From Kosmotogaceae bacterium (lineage in GTDB: Bacteria > Thermotogota > Thermotogae > Petrotogales > Kosmotogaceae): a stretch of 38,036 bases of DNA. The notes beneath the pieces are model-generated. The model searched no databases. It saw only the letters and a program-made list of their open reading frames with translations, and was not told the origin of the DNA. The translations under genes and the position numbers were made by a program. The DNA lies in assembly GCA_003444085.1 (NCBI GenBank), contig DLVL01000104.1:6016-44051 (forward strand). The letters run 5' to 3'. The first letter of the stretch is position 1. Every line of letters starts with the position of its first letter. Shown here one piece after another: positions 1-8,541 of this stretch.

Positions 1-935
1 GTTCCCGCAATGCCAAGATCAGCATGTTTTCCTTCGCCTATACCGTTCACAACACATCCCATTACTGCAACAGTTATGGGAGCACTAATGCGACTTTCAC
101 TGAGCCATCTCTCCACGTCTCTGGCGAGGACTTCCACATCTATTTCGGTTCTTGCACATGTTGGACACGATATCAACTGGGGCTCGGATCTTTTTCCAAT
201 AGCGGACAGGAGGGTTCTTGCTATGTGTACTTCGCGCAAAGGGTCACCGGTAATCGATACTCTGATTGTCTCACCTATTCCCTGCATTAAAAGAGCACCT
301 ATACCAACGGAGGACTTTACAGTTGCCGCGTCTCCAATACCAGCCTCGGTAATACCCAGGTGAATCGGATACTCTGTCTTTTTACGAATATAGACGTTGC
401 TCTCGTAGTTCTCGACGACAGACGATGATTTGGCGGAGATGACGATCTGTTCAAAACCCAGCCTTTCAAGAAGCCGCACTTGATCAAGAGCGCTCTCGGC
501 AAGAGCAGTGGCTCTGTCGTATTTATTCAGATACGCTGATTTTATTGAACCTGTGTTGCTTCCCACTCTTATTGGAATAGATCTTTCGCGAGCTACTTTG
601 ACAATTTCTGCAACCTTGTCTTCAGGACCGATATTCCCCGGGTTGATCCTGATCTTTGAAGCTCCACACTTCATGGCTTCAAGAGCAAGACGATAGTCAA
701 AGTGAATATCTGCGATAAGTGGTACAGAAGTTCTCGATGCTATTTCTCTTATGGCGTGAGCACTCTCAAAGTCAGGTACAGCAACCCTCACAAGCTCACA
801 TCCGGCAATCTGCAATGTGTTAATCTGAGCAATGGTTGCTTCGATGTCAGTTGTTCTTGTGTCCGTCATCGACTGAATGACAATAGTGTTTGCGGTGCCC
901 AGTAGAACATTTCCTATCTTGATCGGTCTTATCAT
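1..935 (-). CDS. ispG: 4-hydroxy-3-methylbut-2-enyl diphosphate synthase, C-terminus cut by window edge
   Basis: This is IspG (GcpE), the [4Fe-4S] enzyme that reductively converts MEcPP to HMBPP in the MEP isoprenoid pathway in the cytoplasm, taking electrons from ferredoxin or flavodoxin. About 311 codons are present and the frame is open to the edge; family members are about 340-370 residues, so roughly the last 30-60 are missing. Cluster ligands are visible as CPTC (Cys257, Cys260) and GCVVNG (Cys294), followed by the GEG stretch that carries the conserved Glu. The ATG at 935 overlaps the stop of rseP as ATGA, so translation is probably coupled. It is the last visible gene of the rnf-dxr-rseP-ispG string. 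Confidence 0.95.
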   Translation of the reverse strand, partial: MIRPIKIGNVLLGTANTIVIQSMTDTRTTDIEATIAQINTLQIAGCELVRVAVPDFESAHAIREIASRTSVPLIADIHFDYRLALEAMKCGASKIRINPGNIGPEDKVAEIVKVARERSIPIRVGSNTGSIKSAYLNKYDRATALAESALDQVRLLERLGFEQIVISAKSSSVVENYESNVYIRKKTEYPIHLGITEAGIGDAATVKSSVGIGALLMQGIGETIRVSITGDPLREVHIARTLLSAIGKRSEPQLISCPTCARTEIDVEVLARDVERWLSESRISAPITVAVMGCVVNGIGEGKHADLGIAG

Positions 936-2443
936 AGAAAACGACCGATATCTATTATGGTTATGTAGATGATCAGACCCATCAACAAGAAGAATCCAAT
1001 AGCATGAATATACGCTTCTATTCTTGGCGGTATTCGTTTTCTCACGATCATCTCAATAAGAGCGAGAACCATTCTGCCCCCGTCCAGGGCTGGTAACGGC
1101 AACAAGTTTATTACCCCCAGATTGAGGGTTATAATACCTACTAGGATGAAGACAGTTCTTAGACCCGCTCTTGTGGCTTGTCCAACTATTGAAACAAGGC
1201 CTACGGGACCTGTAAATTCTTGAAGACTTGCGCCTCCACTGAACAACTGCGATAACACCCTTACCATTGCCACCAGCATTTCCTGTGCCCAACGAACCCC
1301 AACACCTAGAGCTTGAAAGGAATTCTCGGGATACCAGTAATCAAATCCCTGTTCAAAGAAGTTCGGTTCAGTCATGGCCTTCACAAACTCCTGCTTGGGC
1401 ATCTCCAGAATCACTCGTGTTCCGTTTCTCAATATCTCGACGTCGAAAAAGTCAGGAAGACCCTGGCTGTACCATTCAAGCGTCTTTCCTGAGAAATGCA
1501 GATAGACCATGTTTTCATCAATGCTAATGGCCTGTGCAAGTAGTGAGAGATCAACACCATCTTCGATAGGCATATGAGCTACACGCACAAGGGTGTCTCC
1601 CTTCCTCAGATCTCCGAAGTCTTTGTTCACAATCGGTTTGAAGGTGGAGAAGTAGAAGCCGAGCGCGTACCGCTCTTCTGATAACGAGAATCCTTCGACA
1701 GTCCCCCGAAGTGTTTCACCAGATGCGAAATCCAACCTTGCGGGCATTCCGCTTTTGAGCACATCTGCGTAGGCACCTAACTCCTGTCTGACCGGGGCTC
1801 CGTTTATCATTGAGAGCTCCACTCCAATGTCACCCCTGAAATCTTTGATAACAAGCAGAGCTTCCTGAGGAAACAATGCCGGATCAGCCTTCAAAGTCTG
1901 TTCTGAACCGTTTCTGGCTACGGTAATTTCAATAGGTTCTCCCCTTCTTATGGCCTCCGTAAGTGACTGGTTCTGTATCAGGGTTTTGCCGTTCACAGAG
2001 ATAATCCTGTCGTTTTCTCGAATACCAGCGTAGTATGCAGGGCTATCAGGGCTAACTCTTTCAACTCTGATTTCTGGAAATCCCCAGATCGCTCCAGCAA
2101 GGGCAAAGACAAGAAAACCAGCGATTATCGAAAAGAGTGGCCCTGAAAAAGTGATGAGAAACCTCTGCCAGGCAGGCTTGCTGTTGAACAATTCACTCTT
2201 TGGTATTTCTTCAGGGACTGTTTCAAGATCGTCGCCTGCCATTTTCACATAACCGCCGATAGGAATACTGTTGATTCTGAACTCTGTCTTTTTCGTCTTC
2301 TTTGATACTATTCGCGGGCCAAACCCAATTCCGAACTCGAGTACGCGAACGCCAAAAATCCGCGCAAAGAGATAGTGTCCCAGCTCGTGGATCAGGACAA
2401 GCAAGCTCAGAATGAGGAGAAATGAAATTATTGAGAGGAACAT
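932..2443 (-). CDS. rseP: RseP-type site-2 intramembrane metalloprotease (M50)
   Basis: A zinc metalloprotease of the inner membrane that cuts membrane-bound substrates within the lipid bilayer. The HELGH zinc motif is at residues 19-23 inside the first membrane helix, and the second metal/active-site motif LPxPALDGG lies in the C-terminal membrane region near residue 450. A PDZ domain follows the first membrane segments (about residues 128-180). After it comes an unusually long soluble stretch (about 185-370) that may hold a second, divergent PDZ. At 503 residues it is longer than typical family members (about 350-450). It overlaps dxr upstream by 16 bp and ispG downstream by 4 bp. The start is supported by GAGGTG ahead of the ATG. 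The natural substrate is unknown; no anti-sigma factor gene is adjacent. Confidence 0.93.
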   Translation of the reverse strand: MFLSIISFLLILSLLVLIHELGHYLFARIFGVRVLEFGIGFGPRIVSKKTKKTEFRINSIPIGGYVKMAGDDLETVPEEIPKSELFNSKPAWQRFLITFSGPLFSIIAGFLVFALAGAIWGFPEIRVERVSPDSPAYYAGIRENDRIISVNGKTLIQNQSLTEAIRRGEPIEITVARNGSEQTLKADPALFPQEALLVIKDFRGDIGVELSMINGAPVRQELGAYADVLKSGMPARLDFASGETLRGTVEGFSLSEERYALGFYFSTFKPIVNKDFGDLRKGDTLVRVAHMPIEDGVDLSLLAQAISIDENMVYLHFSGKTLEWYSQGLPDFFDVEILRNGTRVILEMPKQEFVKAMTEPNFFEQGFDYWYPENSFQALGVGVRWAQEMLVAMVRVLSQLFSGGASLQEFTGPVGLVSIVGQATRAGLRTVFILVGIITLNLGVINLLPLPALDGGRMVLALIEMIVRKRIPPRIEAYIHAIGFFLLMGLIIYITIIDIGRFL

Positions 2444-3561
2444 TTCGACACCTCTTCCATAGCGAGAATTCTTGATACCCTGTCAATTTCCATTACTTCA
2501 TTATAGCCTGATGGATCACACGGGTCGACCCTCTTCACGGCGCTTTGAATCACCTTGAATATATCGGTGAACTTAATCTTTCTTGAGAGAAAGGCCTCAA
2601 TAGCTACCTCGTCGGCAGAATTGTAAGCTATCTGAAACGAGAGCTGTCCGACAATCTCTCTCGCTAGTGATAGGGCGGGATACTTCTTTTCATCCAAAGG
2701 CTCTAAAGACAGCGAGACTGAGTTCATATCGAATTCTTTGTTTACGACTTGACGAACGGGATAGTTCAGTGCGTATGATATCGGTATCCTCATATCAGGC
2801 CAACCTACATGCAACTTTACAACACCATCGTCATATATGACTCCCCCGTGAATGATGCTGTTCCTGCAAATGAGGGTCAGGATTCTATCCTGCGGTATGC
2901 CAAAGAGGTGGTAGGCTTCGATTACTTCCAGCCCTTTGTTTACCATGGTGGCACTGTCGATTGTTACTCTCTTTCCCATGCTCCACACAGGATGCTTAAG
3001 GACCTGAGCCGGACTTACGTGCTGCAGTGCCTCAACATCCATGTCCCTTACGGATCCTCCGGAGGCGGTTATGAGTATTCTGCGAGGTTTATTCCATTGC
3101 TCAAGCAACTGAAAAACGGCACTGTGTTCGCTATCAACAGGTAGCAGTTCGACCCGATTCTTCTTGACTGACTCAAGAAATATCTGTCCGCCACAAACCA
3201 GTGTTTCCTTATTGGCAAGGCATATTCTACTTGCTATCTCTGTGGCAACCAGGCTGTACCGCAGACCAGCAATTCCAGGAACACCCACCATAACATAATC
3301 GGGATCTGCCGTTCTGAGCATCTCCTCAATTCCTTCAGCTCCACAGAAGAACTTTATGTCAGGGAATTCTCTCTTCAAGGAGTCCTCTCTTTTCAGAGAG
3401 GCAACATAACGAGGTTTTAGGTAACTGATCTGCCGTTCAGCAATTCTTGTGTTATGGCCAAAAGAGATTCCTACCAGCTTCAGACACTTCTGTGAGCCAA
3501 CAACCTCAAGGGTTTGTCTGCCAATAGAACCAGTGGAACCAAGTACAACAAGGGACTTCAA
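2428..3561 (-). CDS. dxr: 1-deoxy-D-xylulose 5-phosphate reductoisomerase (DXR)
   Basis: IspC/DXR makes 2-C-methyl-D-erythritol 4-phosphate from DXP with NADPH, the committed step of the MEP pathway. The Rossmann motif GSTGSIG is at residues 8-14, LANKETLV at 115-122, and the metal-binding VDSEHS at 142-147 (Asp143, Glu145). Length 377 is normal. No ATG is available at the N-terminus; the frame opens with a TTG at 3561, preceded by AGAAGG/GAGG within the end of rnfB. Only 4 bp separate it from rnfB, and it overlaps rseP, so it is part of the same transcript as the rnf genes. Confidence 0.95.
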   Translation of the reverse strand: MKSLVVLGSTGSIGRQTLEVVGSQKCLKLVGISFGHNTRIAERQISYLKPRYVASLKREDSLKREFPDIKFFCGAEGIEEMLRTADPDYVMVGVPGIAGLRYSLVATEIASRICLANKETLVCGGQIFLESVKKNRVELLPVDSEHSAVFQLLEQWNKPRRILITASGGSVRDMDVEALQHVSPAQVLKHPVWSMGKRVTIDSATMVNKGLEVIEAYHLFGIPQDRILTLICRNSIIHGGVIYDDGVVKLHVGWPDMRIPISYALNYPVRQVVNKEFDMNSVSLSLEPLDEKKYPALSLAREIVGQLSFQIAYNSADEVAIEAFLSRKIKFTDIFKVIQSAVKRVDPCDPSGYNEVMEIDRVSRILAMEEVSKCSSQ

Positions 3562-3565
3562 ATCC

Positions 3566-4261
3566 TCAGAACCTTCTGTCTATGATTTCGCGAATGTTCT
3601 CAGTGTCATTGTTGGCTTCGGCAAAAACCTTCTTGATGTCAGTTTCACTCATTTCCAGGATTTTGGAAGTCAGCTTCTCTACATCCTTTCGTTTTCCAGG
3701 GACACACTTATCTGCTGTCTTGTTCTTGGAAGCAACTTCGAGGGCAAATGCCGCACATCCCGGCGAACCGCACACCCCACAATCTATTTTGGGAAGAATG
3801 TTGAAGATGAGCCTTGCTCTATCGTCGGTTTTTAGTTCTCCTTCGTAATGCAAGACTTCATCTCTTGTTGGTTTTGATGGTTTCTTTGGTTGGGCTTTTG
3901 GAGATCCTGAAGATTCTAGAAGTATTTCCATGGCTCTTTCTGGATTCTCTCCGCTCTTCTCCCAAGCATCATCTATTCTGGACTGATCCATATTGACTAT
4001 TAGCTTCACTTTTTCGGGAGCACCAGAACGCTTCCCTGGCAAACAGAGTTCAAAATCAACATCACCTTTTGCAATGGATTTTGCCAGTCCCGAGCATCCA
4101 GGAAACCCGCAAGCGCCGCAGTTAATTCCAGGCAGACATGCTTCGATTATCTTCTCTCTTGGATCAGCCTTTACTGCAAACTTTTCAGCCGCAAATGCCA
4201 GAAAGGTTCCTGCGGCAAGTCCCAGCAGGCCAAGTAATGCTATCGAATAGACCATCGTCAT
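3566..4261 (-). CDS. rnfB: Rnf complex subunit B with duplicated Fe-S module
   Basis: RnfB is the subunit of the ferredoxin:NAD+ oxidoreductase that takes electrons from ferredoxin. The N-terminal membrane helix (about 4-25) and first [4Fe-4S] motif (Cys48, 51, 56, 73; spacing 2-4-16) match RnfB. After a Lys/Pro linker (about 118-145) the module occurs again (Cys161, 164, 169, 186; identical spacing), each copy followed by xPGKR and a similar helical stretch. The usual 2x[4Fe-4S] ferredoxin domain with CxxCxxCxxxCP is absent. The protein is short (231 residues) and ends in RRF, so this is not a frameshift artefact visible here. Gene order after rnfA and before dxr supports the rnfB call. An alternative ATG lies two codons downstream. 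Confidence 0.88.
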   Translation of the reverse strand: MTMVYSIALLGLLGLAAGTFLAFAAEKFAVKADPREKIIEACLPGINCGACGFPGCSGLAKSIAKGDVDFELCLPGKRSGAPEKVKLIVNMDQSRIDDAWEKSGENPERAMEILLESSGSPKAQPKKPSKPTRDEVLHYEGELKTDDRARLIFNILPKIDCGVCGSPGCAAFALEVASKNKTADKCVPGKRKDVEKLTSKILEMSETDIKKVFAEANNDTENIREIIDRRF

Positions 4262-4274
4262 CGCCCATCACTCC

Positions 4275-4859
4275 TCATAACCGTACCAATCCCTGGAAGC
4301 CCATAAAAGACATCGAAAGCAGACCGGCAGTGACAAGTGCGCCTGCCAGGCCCTTGAAAGACTCGGGCATCTCGTATAAGTCCATTCTTTCTCGTATCGT
4401 TGCGAAGATTATCAAAGCGATCGCAAAGCCCGCGCCCGCACCGATAGAATGAAATATCGTCTCCATGAGAGTGTACTCCTGCTGAACGTTAAGGATTGCC
4501 AGGCCAAGAATAGCGCAGTTTGTGGTAATCAGAGGCAGGTAGATTCCCAGAGCCTCATAGAGGCTGGGGCTAACCTTCTTCAGTAAGATCTCTATGAACT
4601 GAACAAGCGTGGCAATCACCAGAATGAACACTATGGTTCTCATAAAGGGAATATCCATGAGCAGTAGCAGCTGATTAAGAAACCAGGTTATTACAGAAGC
4701 AACTGTCATCACGAATATCACGGCAAGGCTCATCCCTGTAGCTGTATCCAGCTTCCTGGAGACCCCAAGAAAGGGACATATGCCCAGGAATCTTGATAGA
4801 ACAAAATTGTTGACAAGCATTGCTGAAAGGAATATCACAAATAGACGGCTCATTTCCAT
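4275..4859 (-). CDS. rnfA: Rnf complex integral membrane subunit A
   Basis: RnfA is a six-helix inner-membrane subunit that, together with RnfE, forms the central part of the ion-translocating core. The 194-residue length is typical. Characteristic motifs are NNFVLSRFLGICPFLGVS near the N-terminus (about 17-34) and TTNCAILG in the second half (about 112-119), the latter carrying the conserved Cys proposed to bind an Fe-S cluster with RnfE. It sits 13 bp after rnfE and 13 bp before rnfB. Confidence 0.95.
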   Translation of the reverse strand: MEMSRLFVIFLSAMLVNNFVLSRFLGICPFLGVSRKLDTATGMSLAVIFVMTVASVITWFLNQLLLLMDIPFMRTIVFILVIATLVQFIEILLKKVSPSLYEALGIYLPLITTNCAILGLAILNVQQEYTLMETIFHSIGAGAGFAIALIIFATIRERMDLYEMPESFKGLAGALVTAGLLSMSFMGFQGLVRL

Positions 4860-4872
4860 CAGAGATCAACCC

Positions 4873-5484
4873 CTAGTCCTTCTTTTTTGAGCTCTTCGAT
4901 AGTTTACCGGACACGAAAGTGAAAAAGGCTGCCAAAAGTCCCAGAGCCAGGTACGCCCCTGGAGGCAGCACAAATGCAAAGAGCTTCACTTCAGAAAACT
5001 GCATTCCGAAGAAACTACCGTTTCCAAGTATTTCTCTTACCGATCCAAGAATGAAGAGGGCTCCTGTAAAACCCATTCCCATAAAGAGACCATCAAGGAA
5101 AGCGAGACCGGTCGAGTTTTTTGAAGCGAAAGACTCTGCCCTGCCCAGGATCAGGCAGTTCACGACTATCAGAGGAATAAAAAGTCCCAGTGTCTTCCAT
5201 AGCTCGTAGATGAAACCATGCATGAGCATGTCTATCATGGTGACAAATGAGGCAATTACGACTATGTATGCAGGTATTCGGACCTTCTCCGGGATTAGCT
5301 TCTTGATTATCGAAATCACCACGTTTGACATTACCAGAACACACGTGGTCGCAACTCCCATCCCTATGGCGTTAACCGCGCTAGTTGTCGTAGCAAGAGC
5401 GGGGCACATCCCCAGAGCCTGCATGAAAACGGGATTTTGCTCGAACAAGCCTTGCCTGATTATCATTCTCCGCTTATCAGTCAC
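4873..5484 (-). CDS. rnfE: Rnf complex integral membrane subunit E
   Basis: RnfE is the membrane partner of RnfA, with inverted topology, in the Rnf ion pump. Motifs include QALGMCPALATTTSA (about 22-36) and VVNCLILGRAES (about 107-118), each with the conserved Cys. The C-terminus is Lys/Ser-rich and probably cytoplasmic. The start is a GTG at 5484 whose bases overlap the rnfG stop as GTGA; a strong GGAGG lies upstream inside rnfG. Length 203 is normal. Confidence 0.94.
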   Translation of the reverse strand: MTDKRRMIIRQGLFEQNPVFMQALGMCPALATTTSAVNAIGMGVATTCVLVMSNVVISIIKKLIPEKVRIPAYIVVIASFVTMIDMLMHGFIYELWKTLGLFIPLIVVNCLILGRAESFASKNSTGLAFLDGLFMGMGFTGALFILGSVREILGNGSFFGMQFSEVKLFAFVLPPGAYLALGLLAAFFTFVSGKLSKSSKKKD

Positions 5485-6212
5485 TGCAGAACACCTGCCT
5501 CCGAGAGGAACTCATACATCAGATTCAAAGCGTTTATAACAGCATTGGCCGTTATGGTTGCACCTGTCATTACATCACTTGTTTGAATGATGCCTTCTTC
5601 CCTTCTTCTTCTATTCATGAGTTCAGTGTCTGTCGTTGGAGAAACACCCGCGTCCTTGTCAACTTTGAGGCCTGCCTGTAATCCTGATCGTTCGACCGGG
5701 TAAAACCTTTCCTTGACCTCGTCGTAAGAGATGTTTGCACCCAATCCAGGTGTTTCCTGAGCGTATTCTATTACCTCAATCCCGTTTAAAATCACTTCAC
5801 CATCTCTCACGATGAAGGACGAGACTATCGAAACAGGGCCGCCGTATCCTTGAGATTCTCCGACCAGAACGAAGACCTGACCATTGTCCGGCAGCTCGAA
5901 TCTATACACAGGGCTATATACGGCACCACGAATTGATGGAGAAGTGTATATAACCCCGGCTTCGGCCACGAAGCCTTCGGGATCCCAGGTGAAACGATCA
6001 AGACTCTCACTGTCTGACGGGATCTTATCTTCGTTCATGATTGGTTCAGATGTTGCGTAGTCCTTCAGAACTGTTCGTATTGCCTGAAGCTTCTCCTGGA
6101 GTTCGGCTTCGGCAATGGGTTCCTTGACAAGCTCGTAGATCAGAGATAATGCGAATCCAGCCACAAGAGTGATAGCCATTAGAACAAGTCCTGTCTTGAG
6201 ATATTCAAGCAT
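5481..6212 (-). CDS. rnfG: Rnf complex FMN-binding subunit G
   Basis: RnfG carries a covalently bound FMN on the outer face of the membrane. One N-terminal membrane helix (about 7-28) is followed by a soluble FMN-binding domain. The flavinylation motif DVMTGAT is at 213-219, with Thr219 the expected phosphoester attachment site; the ETPGLG motif lies at 153-158. The ATG overlaps the end of rnfD by 8 bp and is preceded by GGGGCGG. At 243 residues it is slightly longer than many RnfG proteins. A flavin transferase (ApbE) would be needed and is not in this window. Confidence 0.93.
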   Translation of the reverse strand: MLEYLKTGLVLMAITLVAGFALSLIYELVKEPIAEAELQEKLQAIRTVLKDYATSEPIMNEDKIPSDSESLDRFTWDPEGFVAEAGVIYTSPSIRGAVYSPVYRFELPDNGQVFVLVGESQGYGGPVSIVSSFIVRDGEVILNGIEVIEYAQETPGLGANISYDEVKERFYPVERSGLQAGLKVDKDAGVSPTTDTELMNRRRREEGIIQTSDVMTGATITANAVINALNLMYEFLSEAGVLQ

Positions 6213-7179
6213 TTGATTTCACCGCCCCAAAGATTTTTCTTCTGGAGAAGATGTCAATAAGAGGTACAAGGGCGTTCATTATGAGAATCGCAAATGACAC
6301 ACCTTCTGGGAATCCTCCGAAATAGCGGATCAGCATTGTGATACCGCCACAGCCACAGCCAAAGATCAGCTGTCCTTTGAGAGTCATCGGACTGGTAACC
6401 ATGTCTGTGGCCATGAAGAGAGCACCTAGCAGGAGACCACCGCCTAGAAGGTGATACAGCGGATGTCCATAGATTGGATTTATGATGTAGAAAATCCAGG
6501 AAATCAGAAGTACCGATCCGGCAAAAGCAACTGGTACAGGTATTTTGATTCTTTTTCTTATAACAAGATAGGCAAAGCCAATTAACAATAACAAAGCGCT
6601 GACCTCACCCATCGATCCGGGAATAGTCCCCAAGAACATCTCCGAAAGAGAGAAGGATCCACTTCCTGTTGCCCCTGTCAGGATGATTTCGCTCCTCATG
6701 GCCTGCTTCAGTTCCATAAGAGGAGTTGCGGTTGTTTGCAGATCAAAAGGAGTGAGCCAGGTCGTCATATGCACCGGGAAGGACGTGACAAGAAATACTC
6801 TCCCAATAAGAGCAGGATTCCAGAAGTTCTTCCCAAGACCTCCAAAAACATGTTTGGCTATACCTACTGCTACAATGACACCCAAAATTGCCTGCCACCA
6901 CTCAACAGCTATTGAGAGATTCAAACCCAGTAAGAGCCCCGTGACAGATGCGCTACCGTCTGGAATGAAGTCTTTTTTTCCTCTCATAACCCTCATGATG
7001 AAGAATTCGAGGGCTTCAGCGGTAACCACACAAGCAACAAGAAGAGCAAGAGCTTTCATGCCAAACAAATACACGGCGAAGACGGACGCAGGTGTCAAGG
7101 CAATGAACACATCGATCATGATCTTCCTTACATCGTCGTTTGTTCTCAAATGTGGGGCAGCTGTTGTTGTCAACTTCAT
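6205..7179 (-). CDS. rnfD: Rnf complex membrane flavoprotein subunit D
   Basis: RnfD is the multi-helix subunit that also carries covalent FMN and helps move ions. I place the start at the ATG at 7179, which overlaps the rnfC stop as ATGA and follows a purine-rich GAAGGGGG site. A longer open frame exists upstream but lies inside rnfC and adds non-conserved residues. The product is 324 residues. Visible motifs are PDGSASVTGLLLGL (73-86), GGLGKNFWNPALIGR (113-127) and TTATPL (149-154), the last fitting the FMN-threonine site. Many hydrophobic segments follow. Confidence 0.93.
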   Translation of the reverse strand: MKLTTTAAPHLRTNDDVRKIMIDVFIALTPASVFAVYLFGMKALALLVACVVTAEALEFFIMRVMRGKKDFIPDGSASVTGLLLGLNLSIAVEWWQAILGVIVAVGIAKHVFGGLGKNFWNPALIGRVFLVTSFPVHMTTWLTPFDLQTTATPLMELKQAMRSEIILTGATGSGSFSLSEMFLGTIPGSMGEVSALLLLIGFAYLVIRKRIKIPVPVAFAGSVLLISWIFYIINPIYGHPLYHLLGGGLLLGALFMATDMVTSPMTLKGQLIFGCGCGGITMLIRYFGGFPEGVSFAILIMNALVPLIDIFSRRKIFGAVKSNA

Positions 7180-8504
7180 TTCTTCGCCCCCTTCTTCAGA
7201 GATCTGTAGACTTTCTTTGCCAGCACAAAACTCTTGACAAGATCTATGCCTGCGGGACATGCAAATGAACAGGCCCCGCATTCTATACAGTCGAGTAACC
7301 CCAGCTCAACAGCTGGATCGTATCGTTTTTTTGTTGCGTAAAGGTTTAGAAGATAAGGTTCAAGAAGAATCGGGCAGGCAACAACGCATCGTGAACAGCG
7401 AATACACGAAAAGAGCTCTTTCGACGCCGCGGATACCTTCGACAATAACGTTAACCCTGAAGAGCCTTTCACAACAGGAACGTCGAGCTTTGGAACAGCA
7501 ATTCCCATCATTGGTCCGCCAAAGACTATTCGATCAAGGTCATCCTCACGTAATCCTCCAACTTGGTCTATGATTTCCGAAGCCAGTGTTCCAATTCTCA
7601 CGAAGACATTCGTCGGGCTGTTTGTACAATCACCCGTTACCGTCAAGCCTCTTTCTATAAGAGGTTTACCAAGTTCGATCGCTTCATAGACTGCGAAAGC
7701 GGTGGATACATTGTGCACGACTACCCCGACATCCATTGGGAGCCCACCTGAGGGAACTACACGCTTCAAGAGAGAATCTATGAGTTGTTTCTCAGCTCCT
7801 TGTGGATATTTGGTTTTGACAGCAGTCACACGGATCTGGGAATCCTTTGCGGCCTTCTTCATGGCAGCTACGGCGTCTGGTTTATTGTCTTCAATACCCA
7901 CTACAGCTTTACTCACGCCAAGGGTCCTCATAATGGCAAGGGTTCCCCTGATTATCTCATCGGCGTGTTCAATCATCATTCGATCGTCGATGGTCAGGTA
8001 TGGTTCACACTCAGCGCCGTTGATTACCAGGGTATCGATTTTTCGATCCGAAGGAGGAGACAGCTTGACGTGTGCGGGAAACATTGCACCTCCCAGACCT
8101 ACGATTCCAGCGTCCCTGATTCTTTCGAGAAGCTGTTCTTTTGAGAAGTCAGAAAAGGGCCTGGCAGGGTCAAGGAGCTCCCAGTCGTCTTCTCCTGTTC
8201 GCTCTATCACTATTGCCTGATCAGGTTTCTGGAGAGCAGGATGATAGGCTTTTTCAATAGAGACAACCTTTCCCGTTATCGATGAGTGAAGATTTGCAGA
8301 CACATATCCTGCAGCTTCTGCAATCTTCTGACCGGTCTTCACAAGATCTCCCGGTTCTACCAGAGGTTTTGCTGGAACTCCTGCGTGGTTCGAAAGAAAG
8401 AGAAAGACCTTCGCTGGATTGCTGAATCGCCTTATGGCAGAGTCCTTTGCAAGCTCTTTCCTCTCCGGAGGATGGATTCCCCCCCTAAAAGTTAGTGATC
8501 TCAT
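7176..8504 (-). CDS. rnfC: Rnf complex NADH/ferredoxin-binding subunit C
   Basis: RnfC is the peripheral cytoplasmic subunit that exchanges electrons with NAD(H) through FMN and two [4Fe-4S] clusters. The N-terminus has the typical GGIHPPE motif. The Nqo1-like flavin/NADH fold shows GLGGAMFPAHVKL (136-148) and NGAECEPYL (162-170). Two ferredoxin clusters are at Cys367/370/373/377 and Cys406/409/412/416. Length 442 is typical. The ATG at 8504 has AGAGGTGG seven bases upstream. It is the first rnf gene, 37 bp after a radical-SAM gene on the same strand. Confidence 0.96.
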   Translation of the reverse strand: MRSLTFRGGIHPPERKELAKDSAIRRFSNPAKVFLFLSNHAGVPAKPLVEPGDLVKTGQKIAEAAGYVSANLHSSITGKVVSIEKAYHPALQKPDQAIVIERTGEDDWELLDPARPFSDFSKEQLLERIRDAGIVGLGGAMFPAHVKLSPPSDRKIDTLVINGAECEPYLTIDDRMMIEHADEIIRGTLAIMRTLGVSKAVVGIEDNKPDAVAAMKKAAKDSQIRVTAVKTKYPQGAEKQLIDSLLKRVVPSGGLPMDVGVVVHNVSTAFAVYEAIELGKPLIERGLTVTGDCTNSPTNVFVRIGTLASEIIDQVGGLREDDLDRIVFGGPMMGIAVPKLDVPVVKGSSGLTLLSKVSAASKELFSCIRCSRCVVACPILLEPYLLNLYATKKRYDPAVELGLLDCIECGACSFACPAGIDLVKSFVLAKKVYRSLKKGAKK

Positions 8505-8541
8505 TCAGTGCCACCTCTCAGAATTCGTTGGAATCAACTTC

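Noticed and set aside
10..905. Several plus-strand frames opposite ispG
   Set aside because: They mirror the ispG reading frame on the other strand; the minus-strand translation matches IspG along its whole length.
7180..7281. Longer rnfD start within rnfC
   Set aside because: The extra residues are not RnfD-like; the ATG at 7179 has the ribosome site and the ATGA overlap with rnfC.
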